Position numbers and translations under genes: made by a program | Shown here: positions 58,707 through 64,000 of the stretch, in pieces | Position numbering within the stretch: the first letter of the stretch is position 1 | Layout of the letters: every line of letters starts with the position of its first letter | DNA from: Buxus sempervirens | Lineage: Eukaryota; Streptophyta; Magnoliopsida; Buxales; Buxaceae | Length of the DNA: 64,000 bases | Assembly (NCBI GenBank): GCA_947561395.2 | Contig: OX387186.1 | Span: 39,699,220 to 39,763,219, forward strand | Reading direction: 5' to 3' | Notes under the pieces: model-generated | What the model was told of the DNA's origin: nothing | The model's input: the letters and a program-made list of their open reading frames with translations, nothing else | Database searches by the model: none

Positions 58707-59320
58707 GGGAAAATTATGAATAAGGGTCATTTTTGGCCTCTATTTATAAAAACATTCCATAGAATTCTTCTTTCCAGAAAAAGATCACCTTTTTTAAAGA
58801 AAAATTGCACTTCAGGCTCACTTTTCATAAAAATTAAAAGATAGTGTCATTTTTACTGTATCAAAGAAAGTTTGTGTCCGTGTATTATGCGTTCACATCC
58901 CATGTAGGATGCGCATGTGTATAATGTAAAATGTACCATGTATTTCTAAAAACATTTCATAAAATTCTTATTTTCAGACAAAGATCACTGTTTTTATAAA
59001 AAAAAAAAAAAAATTTGCACTTCATGCTCACCTTTCATAAAAATTAAAAGATTTTCATTTTTACTGTAGCTAAGAAAGTTTGTATCCATGTATATATAAT
59101 GCGTTCGTGTCCCATGCAAGACTTGCTCAAATCCCAAGTAAGAAAACTTGTATCCACATAAAATGTGCTAATGTCTCAAGTAGGCTATGCTCATATCTTA
59201 CATAGTTACAATAAAGTGATACTATAGCTCAAATTTTTTTTTAAAAGTGACGCAATTCTAGAAATAAGATTTTGAGGGACTTTTTTTTATAAATACCAGC
59301 AAAATGTCACCCTTTTCATC
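58707..59320. mobile_element. MITE, GGGAAAATTATG family, copy 2, internally duplicated
   Basis: It starts GGGAAAATTATGAATAAGGG at 58707; the right side GTCACCCTTTTCATC pairs with it but the last bases are lost. A block of about 200 bp occurs twice (58740-58940 and 58942-59140: AAAACATT-CATA, AAAGATCAC, TTGCACTTCA, AAAGTTTGT-TCC-TGTAT, GCGTTC, TCCCATG). Longer than copy 1 because of this duplication. Confidence 0.65.
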
Positions 59321-59874
59321 AGTGTTACCCTTGATATATTTTTGATATCAACAACAATGCAAGAGGAACTAGGACTCGGCTGAGTTGACTCAGCCAAGTC
59401 AGAAACTAGGTTATGCTCATGTGTTTTATGGTCTATCTAGAAGGACATACCGGATGCAACTGAGTTAATCAGGTTGATATGTTCCTGCCAAGCCTCACCA
59501 GAGTAAAGATTTAACAAGCTTGGGCTTTGTTGGCCAGCCTGAGACTTAAAAATTTAATACTCTTTTGTGTATGAAATTCTGTTAGTCTTTGCTATGACAA
59601 ATGCAATTGGGAGCTTAAGGGCACATGAACTTTAGACTTTCTACTAGAAATAATTAGGAGTGTAGCAAAAAAATTAGAAACAAAGAAGGGTTTTTTGGGG
59701 AATAAAATGTTATGTGGGTAATTAGTTATAATACTCATACACATGGCAGTAACAAATCTTGGTATTTAAGTAATTCTATAAAATTGAAGGGCGTTTTGGG
59801 TATAAAATGTCAGGCAAAAAACAAGGATTGGATTTACATAATAGTATAGATTAAAAGAAGTATGGAAGAAGTTT
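59321..59874. other. Gene-free spacer
   Basis: Holds CGGCTGAGTTGACTCAGCC, a local inverted repeat near 59377. Otherwise AT-rich, with no supported feature. Confidence 0.35.
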
Positions 59875-60050
59875 GAGAAGAAGATTAGATAGGACTGACA
59901 ATTTTAGGCCTAGCCCACTAGGGTAGAGGACCCCAGCCTAATTTAAACTAGCTTGTGTTGAGAAGAAGATTGAAGATAGGATTGGAAATTTTAGGCCTAG
60001 CCCACTATGGTAAATGATCCCAGCCGACTTTAAACCAGGCTGAAATTTTG
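59875..60050. repeat. Two-copy ~85-bp tandem repeat
   Basis: GAGAAGAAGATT...ATTTTAGGCCTAGCCCACTA...CCCAGCC...TTTAAAC occurs at 59875 and again at 59960. Confidence 0.85.
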
Positions 60051-60149
60051 AGGCCCATTGGAATATTTTGCATTTGTTTTATAGCGCTTGAAATCATTAA
60101 AACGGGCTTAGGCTAGATATGTGGAAGCTTTGGGTGCAAGGGATAGCAA

Positions 60150-60560
60150 CGGGGCCGGTTTTGCTAACGGAAAAGTGGTTTTTTAGTGATTCATTTTAAA
60201 CAGAACCTATATTCAGTCACCTAATATTCAGTCGCCTAATTTTTGATAATTGAAAGTAGTGATACTTTTTTGAAATAATTAAGAATAAGTGACAAAAACC
60301 CAAAAAGTCTTCTTAAAAGCATATTGTTTAAGAAGGCATTTTTGGAAAAGGTATCACTACTCGATTATTTAAAAAAAAAAGGTATCACTACTTTCTAATT
60401 CGAAAGTATTTTTTCACTACTTTCTAATTAGAAAGTATCTTTTCACTACTTTCTAATTACCAAAAATTCCTTTGAACACTAATATGGGTTCTAATAAGTA
60501 TCACTAAAAACCAATTTACTCGTTTTGGTAAATTGGAACCTGCCCCTACAAAGGTGTAGC
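60150..60560. repeat. Palindromic AT-rich repeat region, possibly hAT-derived
   Basis: It starts with GGGATAGCAACGGGGCCGG, like GGATGGCAACGGGGTGGG at 48283, and ends near GGTAAATTGGAACCTGCCCC, which inversely resembles it. Inside are three CACTACTTTCTAATT words with GAAAGTATC arms (60385-60465), including the palindrome TACTTTCTAATTAGAAAGTA at 60419. A non-autonomous hAT origin is plausible but has no proven TSD. Confidence 0.5.
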
Positions 60561-61086
60561 TCATACCAAATACTAACCCTCCTAACAGGTCGGTAACAGG
60601 GTGGGTTAACCCAATTGTTCTATGAATGCTAAATATTCATGTTTTTGAATAGATTAATATATATTAAAAGTCTGGACCAAACTATGAAGAACCTTTTATA
60701 GTTCGCAAGATACTTTCCAAAGGAGCCATGATCCTATGAGAAATGGACGGAGGGATTTTTCTTGAGCCAATTAATGCAGATGCTTTAAAAATTTATCATG
60801 CGTAAATTTATTCCAACCAAAAAATGAAGAGAGATCTTCCTTCTTAAAATCATTGAGCCATTTACCCCTCCAATGTATAGAAAATTTCCTATTATAACCA
60901 TTTTGATCATAAATGATTCATTTCTAACCTAAGGTGGCTATGTCATATCTACAGCAGAGGCTTAGCAGGAAAAGGGATGGTCAACTGGTAGATTAAAGAC
61001 GCAACATGGCGATCTTCCCACTTTCTCTTCTTCCTTGTTCATGGGAAGAAACCGGATGCAAAGAAGAAAAGAGAAAGAGAATGCTA
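60561..61086. other. Gene-free spacer
   Basis: AT-rich, no supported feature up to the alpha LTR. Confidence 0.35.
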
Positions 61087-61091
61087 AGGGT

Positions 61092-62120
61092 TGTGAGACA
61101 TGGAAAATCAATTTAATGACTTCCTAATCATCACACGGGATTCATTAAAACAAGGAGTCGCCACCATTTTGTTTAGGTGTGAATGGACACCAAAATATCA
61201 AATCAAATAAAAAAGACAGAAATTAGAGTAAAAATAACTCTATTTTAAAATACAAAACAAAAAAAAAAACAACCAGAGATGGGTAAGGGGATTAGGTTAT
61301 GAACATGGGAAGGTGTTAGGTACCCCTATTCATAAACAAAAGAGGCTACCAGGTATTGTTCATGTTAGAAATAAAGAAAGTTTGCTTAATAAAGAAAAAA
61401 TCATAAAAGTGACAAAAGTGTATGGTTTTTCATATGAATAGCCCGATTAATTCAGAACCTTCAATATGATCATACCATTCTAAGGGTTTCATGATTGAAA
61501 TAAAATTGAGATAAAAAAATCAAAGAAAACCATCCTAAAGTGAAACCTGAAAAACTAGTTTTAGGCTAAACCATTAAAAGGTTGAAAAACTAAATTGAAA
61601 TCTCTTGATTAAAACATTGAAGAATAAAGTTCTCTGGGGTACAGATCTGATCCGGATCTCTCATTAGTTGAGAGATCTAAGTCAGATACACCCATGATGA
61701 TAAAAACATCAAAAGGGAGAGTTTAGACCATAGGATCCTCTCTCTAAGATTAAAACAACTGAGAAAAACACCTCATTAAACCTTAGAGGTTACTCTCAGG
61801 CTTTTGATTTCAGATCTACTATATAGATCATGGTAGATCCAGAATCGTAGCCAAATATAACCAAAATCCAGAAGACAGTGATATAGGTGCATTGTGTGAA
61901 AAACCAAAACTGTAGGAGGCAGTGGGGATCTCATGCTATAAACAACATGGACCCATATGATTCCTCTAGATTCAGAATAAAACATTTAAAACATGAACAG
62001 AGTAGTTAAAGAAACCACATATCATAGATTACAGCACATAAGGGTCTATCCTACGGATTCACTTGTTCTCTTTTCCCCTAGCTCTCTCTTCACGTTTTAC
62101 GGCTAGAGAGGAGTCTTGAG
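61092..62120 (-). mobile_element. Alpha LTR, interrupted
   Basis: It starts TGTGAGACATGGAAAATC at 61092. It matches other alpha copies through GGAGTCGCCACCATTTTG, GGTGTTAGGTACCCC (61313) and CACGTTTTACGGCTAGAGAGG (62091-62111), then stops at 62120 where a beta LTR begins. The remainder, with U3 and any TSD partner of AGGGT (61087-61091), lies beyond the window. Confidence 0.88.
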
Positions 62121-64000
62121 TGTAAAACCCCGAATTTTAACCTAATAAATAAATAAATAATAAATAAAAGAAAATATGAGTTAAGTGAAGATTTAGCGGG
62201 TAAGTAATTCAAATAAGTCATAAGTTGTAAATAAAGAAAGAATTTTAATGAAATTAACCTAAAAGAGTAAAAAGGGTATTTTGGTCATTTTCAGAAAAGG
62301 GTAATTAATAATTAGATCCTTAAATAATAACTAGAATTAGAAAATAGAAGGAAATAATTTATTTTGATAATCTAGAAATTAAAAGAAATTAATAAAAAGC
62401 CTAAAAGTGGGACAAAGGGGTAATTAGGAGATTTCACGTCTTAATTTGGGGAAAATAAGGTTTTAGGTGATAATAATGTTTAATTAAATGTTTTGCACTA
62501 AAATAGGTTATAAATAGGAGTTTAGATAAAAAGAAACTTAATTAGTATTGTTTAAGTAGAAAAATAGAAGGTGGAGAAAAAGTAGGAATTAAATTAGAAG
62601 GATTAGGCTTTAACTAGACCATGGTTGGGTTAGCCCAAATTAAATTAGCTAATTAGGGTTGGTTTAGGATTTCTAAAGCTTAGTATAAATAGGAAACTAA
62701 GGTTAGACAAGAGGGAATTTTCGTGGGTTCTTCTGGAGAGAAAAGAGGGAGAGAAAGGAAGGAGGTTCCTAATGGAGGCGTCTGACCAGCCACCATCAAA
62801 ATATGATCGGGGAAAATCCGTACAGTGGATCGCCTTCAAATTTGGAGGTTTTGTTCTTCACTGATGGAACTACATTGTGTACGGTGGAGATTTGAATTGG
62901 AAGAGTCTAGCTTGGTGCGTTTGGGAGCAAAAGTCAGGTCCACAATTAGAAGTTTCAATGGAAGAAGGATTTAGCGTATAAGGCAAGTAGTAACCCTTGG
63001 AAAACGTGAGGAATTGCATGATTTCGTTTTCTGTGATTTAATATTGATTGAACGGATTAGTCGGAATAGTATTTACATGGAATCAAATGGGTTATATGTT
63101 ATTTATTGGTATTCTTGAAGGATTCGTTGAAATAAAGAAGAAAACTTGGTTTAATCATGAAAATAATTATAGGATGGTATTCAATTAAGAAGAATTAATC
63201 TAAAGGGCTTTAGGAATGTTTTAGAATGTTATTAGATTAATTTAGAACAAAGAAACATATGGCAAAGGCATAAAAATCCGAACTTTAGAAATCTGGAAAT
63301 TTTTGTTTAATTTTGCACGAGCGCCTAGGATCGCCCAACCCTGTAGAGGTAGGCGCTCTGTTCAGATTTTGCAGATTTTGGGAATTTTGTAATAGGAATA
63401 ATTATCCAATAAATTTTCTGATTAGTTAAGCATGTTAGCATCTTTATAAGGACTTAATTAGGCTATAAAACTTATAAAATTAATTTGGAAATATTAAGCA
63501 ATAAATTGAAGGTTATAATGAAAGGATTGTTTATAAAAGAGTCAAAGGGTATGGATATTACTAGAAATAATACTACTGAAATTTATAGCTTATAACCATC
63601 TTTTAAACTTCATTCTAGGTTTGTAGAACATGCTGGAAAAATAAAATACTGAAAATTTAAATAGAAACTAGCTTAGGTGCTAAGGTAGGAAATTGGATTC
63701 TAATAAAAGGGATTAATAAAGAAAACTCTAAGTAAGATTGGATTTACTTTATTTTGAGCTTTAAATAGGAATACTGGCTACTGGAATTGCATAAACTTAG
63801 ATTTTATCGGATTTATGATACTTGAGTTTTATTTTGAATATAATTGGAAGAATTGCATATGTTATTCTGAAAATGCCTATAATTGGATTTGTTATGATTG
63901 AATCATGATTTTCACATGGAATGGAATACTTGGGTATGGATTGGTATGTGGTATGATGTTGTTCTCTTTAATTTTACGGTTGGGTGATACGGCTTCTGTG
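62121..64000 (+). mobile_element. Beta LTR running off the window
   Basis: It starts TGTAAAACCCCGAATTTT at 62121, the reverse complement of the right ends at 7279 and 19717, so the sense strand is plus. TATA-like TATAAATAGG boxes are at 62515 and 62684. A CG-rich block (GAGCGCCTAGGATCGCCCAA) at 63318 corresponds to the blocks at 6330 and 18600. There is no coding region up to 64000; whether this is a solo LTR cannot be told. Confidence 0.85.

Overview
The window is nuclear DNA of a flowering plant, probably a dicot; the species cannot be told from the sequence. It is AT-rich, has long introns and microsatellites, and is filled with plant-type LTR retrotransposons, MITEs, a LINE tail and a tRNA-like SINE. 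Only one intact host gene is visible: a two-exon LOB-domain (LBD4-like) transcription factor on the minus strand, coding parts 43433-43257 and 40487-40158. Its TATA box, leader without upstream ATGs, splice sites and polyadenylation signal can all be read.

Bases 1-38944 are one nest of retrotransposons whose order can be read from target-site duplications (TSDs). I name four LTR types. Alpha has sense ends TGTAGACACC...CTCACA. Beta has sense ends TGTAAAACCCC...GGGGCGTTACA. Gamma is a relative of beta ending ATTCTACA on the plus strand. Delta is Tat/Ogre-like, starting TGTAAGCACC. A gamma solo LTR (701-33094, TSD TGCAC) holds a second gamma LTR (1198-8787), which holds an alpha solo LTR (3332-8035, TSD ACTAC), which holds a beta LTR (5005-7279). 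The outer gamma LTR also holds a minus-strand Ty1/Copia element (9418-31198, TSD CATGG). One Copia LTR was entered by a delta element (9602-22061), itself hit by an alpha solo LTR (11242-13032, TSD GGGTC) and a beta LTR (16619-19717). The other Copia LTR holds an alpha solo LTR (28493-30111, TSD GGGGG). Next to the nest lies a delta solo LTR (33193-38939, TSD TGGCC) with an alpha solo LTR inside (34247-36667, TSD CCAGG).

The Copia element keeps broken protease/gag-pre-integrase, integrase, RT and RNase H segments. Between RNase H and its 3' LTR it carries an extra sense-strand ORF of a plant transposon-protein family, split by one stop codon. The delta element has lost all coding DNA; it keeps a 5' LTR, a primer-binding site, a leader, a ~1.9 kb tandem array and a truncated 3' LTR.

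44-64 kb has no recognisable host gene. It holds a hAT-like MITE, a four-copy ~145-bp tandem repeat, a LINE 3' end, a plus-strand Copia pol pseudogene split by an alpha solo LTR (50639-52331, TSD CTAAC), beta fragments, a SINE, two copies of a GGGAAAATTATG-type MITE, a Mutator-like MITE with long arms, and an alpha LTR entered by a beta LTR that runs off the window.

The most unusual signal is that several unrelated arrays in these LTRs consist of short hairpin units. The loop is constant (AAGATACAT, GCCTACTCAGGGTTT, CACCAA or ATTCAC), while the two stem arms change together from unit to unit so that pairing is kept. Alpha and delta LTRs also carry hairpin cassettes at a fixed U3 position whose sequence differs completely between copies.
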